Source: Aphanomyces cochlioides
Lineage: Eukaryota > Oomycota > Saprolegniomycetes > Saprolegniales > Verrucalvaceae
Assembly: GCA_019828595.1 (NCBI GenBank)
Contig: JAHQRK010000032.1
Span: 124,001-188,000, forward strand
DNA: 64,000 nucleotides
Direction: 5' to 3'
Shown: one piece after another, positions 1 through 10,317 of the stretch
Layout of the letters: each line of letters starts with the position of its first letter
Position numbering within the stretch: the stretch's first letter is position 1
Position numbers and translations under genes: made by a program
Notes under the pieces: model-generated
What the model was told of the DNA's origin: nothing
The model's input: only the letters and a program-made list of their open reading frames with translations
Database searches by the model: none

Positions 1-245
1 CATTCCGCGAAATCACGAAGAATTACGGCACCGAGTACAACATTCAGTGGGTTCCTCATGCTCGCTGGGTCGTGGACGGCAATATTTGGATGTCGTCAGG
101 CGTCACAGCTGGCATGGATATGACGAATGCCTTCTTGGTGCATTTGTTTGGAGCCGAGCGTATTCAACCTATCGTGGAGCTCATCGAATACACGCCTGCG
201 ACTGATCCTTCCCAAGATCCATTCTCTCACTTGGTCAAGGAATAA
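1..245 (+). CDS. DJ-1/PfpI family protein, C-terminal part (copy 1)
   Basis: The frame opens at base 3 and ends in TAA at 243-245; the 5' part lies outside the window. The translation carries the block WVPHARWVVDGNIW followed by SSGVTAGMDM. That block is typical of the DJ-1/PfpI (class I amidotransferase-like) proteins closest to isonitrile hydratase and ThiJ-type regulators. It is the first of three tandem copies that share this C-terminus and end in near-identical residues (HLVKE here, YLVKE in copy 2). The nucleophile cysteine is not in view. The substrate is unknown. Confidence 0.8.
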   Translation, partial: FREITKNYGTEYNIQWVPHARWVVDGNIWMSSGVTAGMDMTNAFLVHLFGAERIQPIVELIEYTPATDPSQDPFSHLVKE

Positions 246-670
246 GCCGTCGACAGACTTCTCATTCGGTTCATCTTAATATCAAGGCCACTCCTGATCT
301 TGATGGAGGAATTTTCTTGATTTTGCTTATAAATCCAGTGATAGAAAGTTGTGATTCGAAATTGTTCAGTTACACATTTCCATAGAGAATGTTATGAGAC
401 CACAGCAACATAATGCACTCGTGCTTCTAAGCATCTATCGAGCATTCACCCTCATTTATGCCTCTGTTATCTTTATTGTCGTCGGGGGCCGTCCATCGTT
501 GACATCAGAGTCAAATCTGCTGCTTGGACTCCATGGACTGCCACTGACGTCATGGACAGTGCGAGGATTTTCAACAATTGCAAGACGATAATTAAAATGC
601 GTCGATTGTCAAACACTTCCTCTGAGCTCTGAGTACAAGCCGCTTCCACTCTGCCATTCGACAATTTGCC
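246..670. other. Intergenic stretch between DJ-1 copies 1 and 2
   Basis: No coding continuity with either flanking gene was found. It presumably holds the terminator of copy 1 and the promoter of copy 2. I see no recognisable repeat or RNA gene in it. Confidence 0.5.
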
Positions 671-1371
671 ATGGCTACCGAAGTACCCAACTTGACGACA
701 ACGACCAAGAGAACGCTTGGAGTCCTCATCTTCGACGAGCTCGCCATCATGGATGCATTCGGCCCACTGCAGTATTTCCACTTTTTCTCAAACGAAATTG
801 AAGTTGTGCTTGTCGCCAAGACGACAGGATTGAAATGGACTCTACCCAATGAAGCAGGCGTGCCATTGCATGCTCCATACGACTTTGAAACGTGTCCTCA
901 GCTGGACATTTTGCACCTCCCTGGTACATTTTTCTGGATGAGAACGATTTCAATGACCACCGAAATTGTAGGTGGTCGAGGTGGTGACAAGCTCTTCAGC
1001 GACCCAGCGCACCAAGAGTTCATCCTGCGCCAAGCCAAGACGGCGGAATACCTCTTGAGCGTTTGCACTGGCTCGGGCTTCCTTGCAGCTTGCGGACTTC
1101 TCGATGGCAAGCGCGCAACAAATTCGCCTTTCACGCCATCAAGGCAAGCTGCGGCATCGAGTACGACATTGAGTGGGTTCCACACGCTCGCTGGGTCGTC
1201 GATGGCAACACTTGGACGTCGTCCGGTGTCACGGCTGGCATGGACATGACGAATACCTTCCTGGAGCACTTGTTTGGTGCCGAGCGGGTTCATCGCATCT
1301 CCGAGATCATTGAGTACTCGCCAGCCACCGATGCTTCCCAACATCCATTTGCATACTTGGTCAAGGAATAA
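671..1371 (+). pseudogene. DJ-1/PfpI family gene, copy 2, one intron and one frameshift
   Basis: The start ATG at 671 begins MATEVPNL. A 48-nt GT...TAG intron at 924-971 is inferred, because removing it restores the family motif LPGGRGGD at the joint. The nucleophile-elbow region LLSVCTGSGFLAACGLLDG is present, so the catalytic Cys is kept. Just after LLDGKRA (about 1115-1125) the frame is lost; it resumes in the next frame and continues through WVPHARWVVDGN and SSGVTAGMDM to TAA at 1371. The spliced length is 653 nt, not a multiple of three, so one indel separates the halves. It is either a recent pseudogene or an assembly error; neighbours 1 and 3 are intact in this segment. Confidence 0.75.
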
Positions 1372-1927
1372 TCATGGATAGAATCCGCACTTCGTAAGCC
1401 TGACTACATCCAGCAGTCAGTCTTGGATTTCGAGCTATTTCTCTACAACATTTCTTTGAGGTCAAGGTGGAATGATAGAATTTTGTGATTTGAAACTTCA
1501 AGTGACGTTGGGCAGCACCATTCGGACGGACGGGCACGCTTCCATGTCATTCCTTCGCAATTGATCGTCATCCAGCGCGGCAAGTACATGCAGACGTCGC
1601 TGTCATCGTCAACATCTTCCCGGTCCAGGTGATTCTACATAAATTAACATGTAAAGTTGCTGTTCTTCACCACATGACACTCGATCCAAGTCAACGGCGA
1701 CTTCCAGCGACATCTCCATGGTGTCCCATCCCTTTCAGCGCTACGACTGCTTCCTTCCTTCGCTTCATAGCGCCATGGAAGAAGTCTATCTCGACTTGCA
1801 GGCAAGTTGGATGGCATGTCGGTGGACCATGTGCTTTACTTTGGGTGTCAAAGTGACTTGAGAGTTGTCCAATCACCTCCCAAGGCACCCAGAGGAAGAC
1901 TACAGTCGTCCATTCCCAGCAAAGAGC
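1372..1927. other. Intergenic stretch between DJ-1 copies 2 and 3
   Basis: Only short ORFs lie here. One fragment near 1519-1632 reads like a decayed coding segment (contains VIPSQLIVIQRGKY), but no family assignment holds. No other feature is visible. Confidence 0.4.
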
Positions 1928-2724
1928 ATGGTGCCTCGCCATCACCAACTAGTCGGCATTGACGCATGACCTGTAGACTGAATCCAAGCCCGCCAAGGCC
2001 AAGTTGACGGTCGGCGTCCTCCTCTTCCATGGCTTTGCACTCATGGACGCTGCTGGTAGACTGTTCTCCCTGTCCATGGCCGCATGGCTTGCATGCTTCT
2101 GTAGGTCCCATGCAGTTCTTCACACTCTTAGAAGATGAAATGGATGTCGTGACGATTGGAGCGACGGCAGGTTTGGTCAAATGCGGTGGAAACGTACCGA
2201 TGCAAGCCATGGTCTCCTTTGAGACGTGTCCTCCGTTGGATATCCTCGTCCTTCCAGGTACTTCCATCGAGTCGATTCCACGCTCTCCCTGCACTCTTTC
2301 CTCGACTGTAGGCGCAGGACCTGAGTATGGAAACGTCTTTACCGACCCAACATACCTGAAATTCATCGTCGAGCGTGCCAAGAAGGCGCAGTATGTCCTC
2401 AGTGTCTGTTCTGGCTCTGCCTTCCTCGCAGCTTGCGGCCTCCTCGATGGAAAGCGAGCGACAACCAACAAGAGCTTGTACAACTGGGTCGTGACCAATT
2501 TCGGCAAAGAGTTCAACATTGAATGGGTTCCTCATGCACGTTGGGTTCAAGACGGCCGCATTTGGACATCGTCCGGCGTGACGGCGGGAATGGACATGGC
2601 ATATGCCTTTGCCGTGCATCTCTACGGCGCTGATCGACTCAAGACCGCGCTGGAAGTGATTGAATACACGCCAGCACTCGATGCCTCGGACGATCCCTTC
2701 TCGTACTTGACTCAGGCAGAGTAA
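1928..2724 (+). CDS. DJ-1/PfpI family protein, copy 3, three introns proposed
   Basis: Proposed model: join(1928..1930, 1977..2055, 2105..2257, 2312..2724), 215 residues. The introns at 2056-2104 (49 nt) and 2258-2311 (54 nt) are well supported. Removing them yields MDAAGPMQFF and LPGAGPEYGN, which align with copy 2 (MDAFGPLQYF, LPGGRGGD). The first intron, placed directly after the ATG (1931-1976), is less certain; it is needed because an in-frame TAG precedes the coding frame at 1974. The nucleophile motif LSVCSGSAFLAACGLLDG and the SSGVTAGMDM block are intact. The family includes isonitrile hydratases, glyoxalases and chaperones; the activity here is unknown. Intron 2056-2104 has no counterpart in copy 2. 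Confidence 0.8.
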
Positions 2725-2884
2725 TACAAGGACATCGTCGTTCTCTGGTGATACAATCAACCTTTTGTCGACCATGACGTCAAGAGAGCTCCATGAGCTT
2801 CTTCGTCACGCGGATTAGCTCCGGGCGCAAGGCCAAGGTAGCGAGAGGTGGTCCATGTCTTCGTATTGTCTTTGGGTTCATCGT

Positions 2885-4074
2885 TCAAAAGAGCAAATGA
2901 TCCAAGACAAGCTGCGTCTCAGTGTCGATAGCGCGGCCGTATTCAAACGTGTGCCGCCTTGGACAAGCGCTTTGTCGATCGACGTAGATGCCACTGCCAT
3001 GCGGCCAGCCATCTTTCCAAGAGCCATGGTACGAGTACGCATCGCAAATGTACAAGCCCATGCCTGAGGGCACGTTGTTCTCCCACATGCCTTCGTACGT
3101 GATATCGCCTTCAATCCAGCGATACACGCCGCGGCCATGGCGTCGATGCGCGACGAAAGAGCCTTCGTAGATAGCGCCAGAAGCGTACTGGAGACGGCCA
3201 TGGCCATGGTATTGCCCTTTGGCGAATTCGCCAAAGTATACATCGCGCGACGATGAAGTCGACGACGATTCGAAGTGCCCGACGCCTTGCATTTGATTGC
3301 AAACCCACATGCCATGATATCGATCGCCATTTGCCCAGAGGAACCTGCCGTGGCCGGACATGACGTTCAACTGGAAATGACCGTGGTAGACATCGCCAAT
3401 CCGAAAGTATTTCGTTCCTTCGCCCGTGAGGAAACCACTGTTCCACGTGGATGCTTCAGCACTGCCTTGGACTTTGTCTCCGTTGGAAAACGTCTTGGTT
3501 CCATCGACAATCACGCCTTTGGACCACGTGCCTTCGAAGACATCGCCGTTGCTGTAGAGGAGGATTCCAGATCCTTGCATCTACATGCAACGCAACTATG
3601 AATCGTGGCCATCATGGAAGGTGTACCCGGCCGTTGTAGAATTCCCCAATGTACTTGTCACCATTTATCCAGAGATACGTCCCGCGGCCGTGACGTTTAT
3701 CCTTGTAATACATGCCTTCATGGCGGTCGCGTGTGAGTGCAAATACGCGCGTTCCAAATCTACGTTGAATCTCGCTTGAAACTTCAGAATCGAACCATCA
3801 CGAACCCGTGGAATCGATCGTCTTTCCAGTGTCCTTCCATGACATCTCCCTGCTGCGTTTGAAACACGCCTTTGCCGTGTCGTTGTCGAGATTCAACGTC
3901 GATCTCACCAATGTACTTGCTCGCGTCGTCGTATGTGATCATATAGACGTCCTTTTTTATCTTCTTGCACGAGACCAAGCGACTGCACTGCTTTGGCTTC
4001 TTCTTCTGGCTATCCTTGGACGCTTTTGGCTCCGTGGCCGCCGTCGTTTCGCGCACCGGCGTCCGCTTCGCCAT
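2885..4074 (-). CDS. MORN-repeat protein
   Basis: Model: complement(join(2885..3580, 3627..3759, 3806..4074)), 365 residues. Two 46-nt introns (3760-3805 and 3581-3626) were placed because both joints recreate MORN motifs (DRFHG|FGTRVF and [13 protein letters not shown]). After a Lys/Thr-rich N-terminus of about 45 residues the protein is about 11 MORN repeats of the form YxGxxxxxxxHGxGxxxx, for example [16 protein letters not shown] and [18 protein letters not shown] arrays bind membranes or act as scaffolds in flagellar and cortical structures. No catalytic domain is attached, so a phosphatidylinositol kinase is unlikely. Confidence 0.88.
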
Positions 4075-4754
4075 CCCTTGCTGCTGTCTGTCTCGGTGCT
4101 AAATAAAATCTGAATGAAGTTCGAACATTCATTTCGAACTTTTATAAAAATTTTGAGATTCAATACAATTATCAAGATAATAATAAAAAATAGATCCGAA
4201 ATGCGATGAGCACCAAGTGAACGCGCCAGGAAATTCTCGACTGATCAACTCGATCGACAACCTCGTCCAGATCTCCGCTCTCTGTGCTTCTGCTACCACC
4301 GTCAAACTCATCAATCGCTAAGTCATATCCACAAGAACGTGGATTTCCGTGTTTTAAGCCTGAAGCCACCTCCGAAAGATCTAAATTCGACGATAAAGCG
4401 AGCGCCGCAAGTGGATCTCAGTATGATTTGGATGCGAACAGAGAGAAAGTACGGTCTCGAGGCCATCGAAGCAGCGTCGCATTGCGATCGGTTTTACCAA
4501 GAAGCGGTGGAAGCTCGTCGTTTTACTACCTGGGCTGTCTTGTGTGAGTCTGATCGGACTGCGCAACCCTCGGTCAAGAACATGGAGCTCCAAGACATCA
4601 GCACAGTCCTCAAGAAGGAACCAAGCCGATGACGCGGCATTACAGAGCTGTAAAGTGCCTTTGGGGCTGACTGAAGTCTACAGTACAACGATCAACGAGC
4701 TATTCTATGTCGAATCCGAAGTAGTAAGCTCCATCCATGTCAAGTAAATTAACA
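4075..4754 (+). other. Mostly intergenic; possible small hypothetical gene about 4339-4747
   Basis: Plus-strand frames at 4339-4632 (contains AIEAASHCDRFYQEAVEARR) and 4634-4747 (contains TTINELFYVESEVVSS) have coding-like composition. They could be exons of one small gene joined by a short intron, but no splice solution is convincing and no family is recognised. The rest is AT-rich. Confidence 0.3.
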
Positions 4755-5582
4755 TTTTAGATAAAGATCAAGGACAAAAGAAAGCTAACTACATGAACAA
4801 CGGAGCTGGCTGCAGCATCATATCGACGTGACCATTGTGCTGGACGATGCCGCCCAACACTTTCGTCGCTTGCACCAAACTCTCAAGCGTTCCCTTCAAT
4901 CCCTGGGCCACGGACGAAGTGTGCGGTCGCACGACTTTGGCTTGGACACTCTTGACATGCTGAGCCAAGGCCAAACCTCCACTTCGCATGCCATCGCCGC
5001 CAAACACGGTCAGGCTGTACGCTCCGCTGCGTGGAAGCCGATCTTTGCAAATCATGTGGAGCATTTGACCATGCCAGATCGACGTGAGTGGTGTCGCTGC
5101 GCAGATCAATTGGATGTGCTGTTGCATCTCGCGCGATGAAAACAATTGAGCACAGCGTGGAAAGAAGGTGCCGCAGAGAGCTTCCACGGACGTCGCGCCA
5201 TCTTCACACAGAACAAAGACAGGTCCAAGCGATCTGGCTTGGAGTACTAACTGAACGATGCACTGGTCTAAGATGGCCAAGTGTTGCCATAGCGCCGGCG
5301 ACGGTGGCATGACGAACTGTTGCTGCTGGAGCCACTCGACTGGACATAGAAAGTCGTGCCATGAGAAGACTGTGGCCTTGGTGACGTTGACAGGAGGACT
5401 ACTGCGGATGGGCTTACTGCGCTGCGTCTTGGTCAATCGCGATGGCGTTTGCTGTGCGACGGTGAACATGACAAGACGATGGAAAATTGAAAAATGATCC
5501 TCGAGTCCAAATTTGTCGGATGGAGAGATTCATGGACTTGGACGACGATCAACCAACCATGGAGAATGAAGGTTAGATACTG
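4755..5582 (+). repeat. Left arm of a large inverted duplication
   Basis: This segment is the reverse complement of 6119-6946; coordinates of paired bases sum to 11701. The match runs from TAGATACTG... at the inner edge to the sequence just past the CDS stop. Only scattered mismatches are seen, near the outer edge (for example T/C in CCTTGATC versus CCTTGACC). The arm includes a complete gene and its flanks. Confidence 0.9.
4789..5469 (-). CDS. HAD-like hydrolase-fold protein, catalytic motif lost (left copy)
   Basis: 226 residues, amino-acid identical to the mirror copy at 6232-6912. After an N-terminus of about 30 basic and polar residues comes VFSWHDFLCPVEWL. It aligns with the DWDDTxLPxxWL signature of a protist HAD-like family, and GPVFVLCEDGATSVEALC then matches the strand and loop before the second HAD motif. 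In place of DxD the protein has SxH, so phosphoryl-transfer activity is probably lost. The fold assignment is pattern-based inference. No signal peptide or membrane segment is seen. The substrate or partner is unknown. Confidence 0.7.
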   Translation of the reverse strand: MFTVAQQTPSRLTKTQRSKPIRSSPPVNVTKATVFSWHDFLCPVEWLQQQQFVMPPSPALWQHLAILDQCIVQLVLQARSLGPVFVLCEDGATSVEALCGTFFPRCAQLFSSREMQQHIQLICAATPLTSIWHGQMLHMICKDRLPRSGAYSLTVFGGDGMRSGGLALAQHVKSVQAKVVRPHTSSVAQGLKGTLESLVQATKVLGGIVQHNGHVDMMLQPAPLFM

Positions 5583-6118
5583 CAACTTTGATCCAACAAA
5601 TCAAAATCATCTCCGGATGGAAAAAAATCCAAATTGGTGTTCTCCATGCAGACTCCGAGTCATGGATTGTTCCATCTTGAACACGCTGACGGACATTGAC
5701 GCCGTGGGTTGCAGTCCTTGAGGTCAACTGGGCTCGCTTGGCTAGCCGCCATAGTCTGGCGTCACAGCTCCAGAGGCAATGACTTGCGCGTAGCGTAAGT
5801 TCTCCCTGGCAAACTCTGGTGGATGGAAAGACAAGATATTGCTTACTCAACGATGAGTAAGCAATAGGAGGACGGATGTGGATGTATTACCTCTGTGTAG
5901 TCTCTCTGTACTAGCTTCGTGGGTTCAGCAAGTTGAAAATATGGCTAACGAATGCTTTGACAGGACTCATGGAGCCCAAGTTATTCATGACGTGAAAGCA
6001 GTCATTTTCCGTGTGGTTCATGGAGCTTGATGCGATGTTCAACGCGCGTGCACTGATTTAAAGTTAGTTCGTCCACAAAGCGAAAGATCTTCCATCAACG
6101 CCACTGGACTGTTTCCTT
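5583..6118. other. Spacer of the inverted duplication
   Basis: This single-copy 536-bp segment lies between the arms. It contains a perfect hairpin at 5838-5865. A minus-strand open frame (5530-5850) runs from the left arm into the spacer; its product is not recognised and it is probably spurious. No transposase is visible. Confidence 0.6.
5838..5865. repeat. Perfect hairpin, 11-bp stem, 6-nt loop
   Basis: ATTGCTTACTC, loop AACGAT, then GAGTAAGCAAT. It sits near the centre of the spacer between the two 828-bp arms, where a fold-back or strand-switch event might have initiated. Confidence 0.8.
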
Positions 6119-6946
6119 CAGTATCTAACCTTCATTCTCCATGGTTGGTTGATCGTCGTCCAAGTCCATGAATCTCTCCATCCGACAAATTTGGACTCGA
6201 GGATCATTTTTCAATTTTCCATCGTCTTGTCATGTTCACCGTCGCACAGCAAACGCCATCGCGATTGACCAAGACGCAGCGCAGTAAGCCCATCCGCAGT
6301 AGTCCTCCTGTCAACGTCACCAAGGCCACAGTCTTCTCATGGCACGACTTTCTATGTCCAGTCGAGTGGCTCCAGCAGCAACAGTTCGTCATGCCACCGT
6401 CGCCGGCGCTATGGCAACACTTGGCCATCTTAGACCAGTGCATCGTTCAGTTAGTACTCCAAGCCAGATCGCTTGGACCTGTCTTTGTTCTGTGTGAAGA
6501 TGGCGCGACGTCCGTGGAAGCTCTCTGCGGCACCTTCTTTCCACGCTGTGCTCAATTGTTTTCATCGCGCGAGATGCAACAGCACATCCAATTGATCTGC
6601 GCAGCGACACCACTCACGTCGATCTGGCATGGTCAAATGCTCCACATGATTTGCAAAGATCGGCTTCCACGCAGCGGAGCGTACAGCCTGACCGTGTTTG
6701 GCGGCGATGGCATGCGAAGTGGAGGTTTGGCCTTGGCTCAGCATGTCAAGAGTGTCCAAGCCAAAGTCGTGCGACCGCACACTTCGTCCGTGGCCCAGGG
6801 ATTGAAGGGAACGCTTGAGAGTTTGGTGCAAGCGACGAAAGTGTTGGGCGGCATCGTCCAGCACAATGGTCACGTCGATATGATGCTGCAGCCAGCTCCG
6901 TTGTTCATGTAGTTAGCTTTCTTTTGTCCTTGACCTTTATCTATAA
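6119..6946 (-). repeat. Right arm of the large inverted duplication
   Basis: Mirror of 4755-5582. Outside the arm the sequences diverge abruptly (AACATATTTC to the right, GTTTCCTTC to the left). Confidence 0.9.
6232..6912 (+). CDS. HAD-like hydrolase-fold protein, catalytic motif lost (right copy)
   Basis: Identical protein to the left copy (226 residues), divergently oriented with the spacer between the 5' ends. The degenerate first HAD motif (SWHDF instead of DxDxT) is the same in both, so the loss predates the duplication. Identity this high implies a very recent event, continuing gene conversion, or an assembly palindrome. The upstream 113 bp inside the arm are also duplicated, so both copies keep the same proximal promoter. 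Confidence 0.7.
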   Translation: MFTVAQQTPSRLTKTQRSKPIRSSPPVNVTKATVFSWHDFLCPVEWLQQQQFVMPPSPALWQHLAILDQCIVQLVLQARSLGPVFVLCEDGATSVEALCGTFFPRCAQLFSSREMQQHIQLICAATPLTSIWHGQMLHMICKDRLPRSGAYSLTVFGGDGMRSGGLALAQHVKSVQAKVVRPHTSSVAQGLKGTLESLVQATKVLGGIVQHNGHVDMMLQPAPLFM

Positions 6947-8683
6947 ATTTAACATATTTCAAATGTCCTTGCCTATCAAAGCATGCTAGCTACACTATGC
7001 CGTTCAATGAATGTCCCTGGCGAGCTGACTGATTGAGGTGACTGCTCACGTGGTTGCCCGCATCCAAGTCCACCGCACCCACGGAATAGCTGCATTACAG
7101 TCGCAATCAAGTACTGAAGAAAGCCATTGCCTAACGGCCCGCTTGGTGGATTTAAAGTTCCGAAAGCGCATCGCATGTTGTGCTTTTCATGGAGCGTCTC
7201 ATGGCGCAGCAGTGCGACAACCACGCGATAAATCCATCATGGTGGCTGGGGTATAACTCTTGCTAAACTGCTTACGAATGCCCCAAACGCTGGTAAGAAC
7301 CTCACGCGTCTTTCAAAGATCTCATTGCGAGTTGGTTTGTTATCAAAATGCATATTCCATGGCGATGGTGGTTCGACCTGTCGTCAGACTGCGTGGTTCT
7401 GGCGTCGAGGACAACGCGGAGGAAAACGCAATGGATCAAATGGGACACTCATTTCCGTCACGTTGTTGCTTACAGGGTGCGAGTCATGACTGTGCTCCAC
7501 AAACCCAAGGAGGAAATCCCGTGTTGCCTGCTACGTCCAAGCTCATAACAAATTGCCCCCCTTGAAAGTAACTGAAGGGCTCTGTATGGCCAGCTCTGAG
7601 GGAATCACCTTGACGTGTCATTTCTGTGCATGGTCATAGCTGCATGGGGTGAGCGCTTGGAGGTCTTCTATTCCAAGACGAACCCATATGTACTTGTAAT
7701 TTCTTGTCGAGGCTACAGCAAGCAATCCATATGCCAGAGAGTTACAGGGTGCTTTCAGCGACACAACTCCAGTGCCAAAGACTCTCTGCAGCCTCTCCTC
7801 TCGGCCGCCGTGGCCGCGCATTCAATTGCCAACGAGAAGGGGGAAAATTTGACTTTCAATCGCTGTGAAACATTGCGTTGTTCAGAAACGCAAGTGCAGG
7901 AAAGATCCTCCCGTCTCGTTGAAATAAATGCAGGTTCTCTGGGGAGAGAAAGCATTACAAAGCGCACATGGACAAACCACAAGCACCGCGCTGTCTTTAT
8001 CAATCAGCGACGACTGTATCTGATCGGAAATGCGTCATCCGGTTGACAGGGCATAACTTTTTTGTTAGGAGCCAAGCAAAAGATGCACATTGTGGCGACA
8101 TGCCAGGCTTCACACAACATGCAAACGTCTTAAATCACATCGGCTTTCTCGACTTTGTCTCGCTGCTGACAATAGCCCACAGCGGCATGGGTGAATCTCT
8201 TCAGCTTGGTTCATCGATTATGTGCGCCCAGGTTTATGTAACAAACGCCAGCCTGGTCTACAGCTGTAACTGATGACCACGCATGTACACTTCTACTACT
8301 ATCTGGAGCAGATTCTGGAGCTCAGCACCTGCTTGGAAACAAAGCTAGGATCTCCTCTTTCCCATCCTCAGCATTGCCTGCTGTGGTTGGGCATTGTGAG
8401 CATAGGCGTGACACACTATTAGCTAAGTGACAATATAATATGGTAGAGGTTTATCCGGTATTCAAATGTACGTTATCCCACACTTATTTATTTCAACAGG
8501 TTTATCCGTATATTCTCCCGTCATTACTCCCAGATTGAGTTCAACCTTCTCAATACTTAAATAATTCCATACAAAAAGCAAGTATAAATTCTGCTTGGAT
8601 AAAAAATTTTGCAGGAGGCTGGTCATTTCCCATATTCATGCACATCGCAAGCACAATTTGGTCACTTTGCTTTTTTCGTTGCC
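6947..8683. other. Long intergenic region
   Basis: There are several ORFs of 60-143 codons on both strands (longest 7615-8046 on plus) but none has recognisable domains, and they overlap antisense partners. AT-rich sequence from about 8400, with TTATCCGGTA at 8451-8460, probably holds the promoter of the elicitin gene that follows. Confidence 0.5.
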
Positions 8684-9229
8684 ATGAAGACCGCTGCCTT
8701 GATCGTCGCCGCTGCTGCCTCCACCGCCACTGCTGCTCCTTGCACGTCGGCCATTTTCACCAACTTCGTCCCGTTGGCTGCCAAGACTGCTCCTTGCACG
8801 GCGGACTCTGGCTACGATTTCTTGACAAGAGCTGCTGCTGGTATTGCTCCTACTGCTGAACAAATGGCCAAGTTCGGCACGAGCGCTGCCTGCCAAGACT
8901 TGTACAAGACCTTGACCACTACCATGGCCGGCATCACCCCTTCGTGCACCATTGGCGGCATTGAAACCTCGACGTTCGCCACGGTCCCTATGGACAGGGC
9001 CCTCACTGCTTTGCTCTCGTTGGCTGGCTCTGCCACTAGCAGCAACTCGACCAGCGCCAATGCCAGCCACGCTGTGACTCTCCCTGTCACGACTGCTGCT
9101 GCTTCGGCCAGCAACTCGAGCGCCAGCACGACCACCGCTGCCCCAACCACGACCCCCATGTCTGGTGCTGGCGTTGGTGCCATCTCCTTGGCTGCTGTTG
9201 GTTTCGCCTTGTACGCTTCTGCCCAATAA
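8684..9229 (+). CDS. Elicitin-like protein 1, GPI-anchored
   Basis: The start at 8684 (MKTAALIV...) gives a clean signal peptide ending near TAAAP; the open frame extends upstream to 8609, but that start would bury the signal. The mature elicitin domain has CTSAIFTNFVPLA, CTADSGYDFL, ACQDLYKTL and SCTIGG. It has four cysteines where classical elicitins have six. A Ser/Thr/Asn-rich linker of about 60 residues (probable O-glycosylation) leads to a hydrophobic C-terminal tail AISLAAVGFALYASAQ, consistent with GPI anchoring at the oomycete surface. Family members bind sterols or lipids and can be sensed by hosts. AATAAA overlaps the stop codon. Confidence 0.92.
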   Translation: MKTAALIVAAAASTATAAPCTSAIFTNFVPLAAKTAPCTADSGYDFLTRAAAGIAPTAEQMAKFGTSAACQDLYKTLTTTMAGITPSCTIGGIETSTFATVPMDRALTALLSLAGSATSSNSTSANASHAVTLPVTTAAASASNSSASTTTAAPTTTPMSGAGVGAISLAAVGFALYASAQ

Positions 9230-9580
9230 ATACTAAATTGATTGTTTACACTTCCTTCGATGCTTATCTTCTTTCGACATAATGTGCTTTTGATACAAAA
9301 TTGTGAGGGCACGGTTTGAATAGACCGAGGTTTCCGAATCGAACGGGCTTCTCTGATTGGCTAGAATTAAAAATTAAAATTAGTCAGCCAATCAGAATCG
9401 ATCAGCCACCTAACTCACGCAAAACACACACTGACACACACCACTTCAGCATGATGAAATCGATTTGAAAATGAATTCGCTTTTTGGTCAAAACCACAAA
9501 TTTGGTTGAAAGTGACAATAACTCTAGTCACAAAAAGCAACACGGAATATTTTAATATTCCGTGTTGTATAAATTAACTA
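9230..9580. other. Intergenic region with two inverted repeats
   Basis: Contains TCTGATTGGCT (9352-9362) mirrored by AGCCAATCAGA (9386-9396), that is, two CCAAT boxes in opposite orientation. It also contains a 30-nt palindrome at 9538-9567. No coding signal. Confidence 0.6.
9538..9567. repeat. Palindrome, 14-bp arms with 2-nt centre
   Basis: CAACACGGAATATT, TT, AATATTCCGTGTTG. It lies just upstream of the broken elicitin copy and may mark a rearrangement point or a small element end. Confidence 0.8.
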
Positions 9581-10317
9581 GTGCCTTTGACCCAGCTTCG
9601 CTTGGGTGGGGGCAAGGAGAGTTGGCGGGGTGTAATTTTCCTGGAATGCTTCAACGATCCACGCGTTTCTAATACTTACTTACACTGTACTCCGGAGTAT
9701 ACTGTATTATCCACTGCTGGTGGTGCTCCATGCACGAATGCCATCTCTGCCAATGTTATTGCTTTGGCTGCGAAAGCTGGTCCTTGCTCGGTGGACTCTG
9801 GCTACAATTTCTTGGCGAATGTTGTCGTTGGGATTCCCCCTACGGCTGACCAAATGGCCAAGTTTACCACGAGCACTGCGTGTCAAGACTTGTACAAGTC
9901 ATTGACCACCATTTTGAATGGCATCAGTCCCTCGTGTACCCTTGGCGGTCTTGAAACATCTACGTTTGACATGACACCAATGGGCGTTGTCTTTAAGGTG
10001 TTAATCTCGTTGTGCGCCATTTCTGACGGCAACACGACAACACCACTACGACTTCCTGATGGTACTTTCCTACCGCCGGTGTAAACGTGACAACAACGAC
10101 AGCCCAACCAACCCCCAACACCACTAAGGCTTACTTTCCCACCGCCTTTTTAAGCGTGGCAACTACCACCCCAGTCGCGACAATTGCTTCCAGCTCCAAC
10201 TCTAGCGCCAGCACGAGTACTGCCGCACCTGCCCCTACTACAACCTCCAATTCTGGGGCAGCCGCTGGCGCCGTTTCGTTGGCGTCATTAGGTTTTGCAT
10301 TGTACGCTTTTGCTTGA
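9581..10317 (+). pseudogene. Elicitin-like protein 2, degraded
   Basis: The elicitin core is clear from about 9715 (CTNAISANVIALAAK, CSVDSGYNFLA, ACQDLYKSL, SCTLGGLETSTF), with four cysteines as in copy 1. Two lesions are visible. No signal peptide precedes the core in any frame. The frame also shifts between about 10030 and 10085: the first frame ends in TAA at 10082-10084, and the Thr-rich linker and GPI-like tail (AAAGAVSLASLGFALYAFA) continue in another frame to 10317. It is most like copy 1, suggesting tandem duplication followed by decay. Confidence 0.8.

Noticed and set aside
1519..1632. Fragment resembling a piece of homogentisate 1,2-dioxygenase (VIQRG motif)
   Set aside because: Only about 15 residues are suggestive; no flanking family motifs in any frame.
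7615..8046. 143-codon plus frame in the long intergenic region
   Set aside because: No homology pattern, overlapped by antisense frames of similar quality.
8636..9226. 196-codon minus frame across elicitin 1
   Set aside because: Antisense of Ala/Thr-rich coding sequence; no domain.
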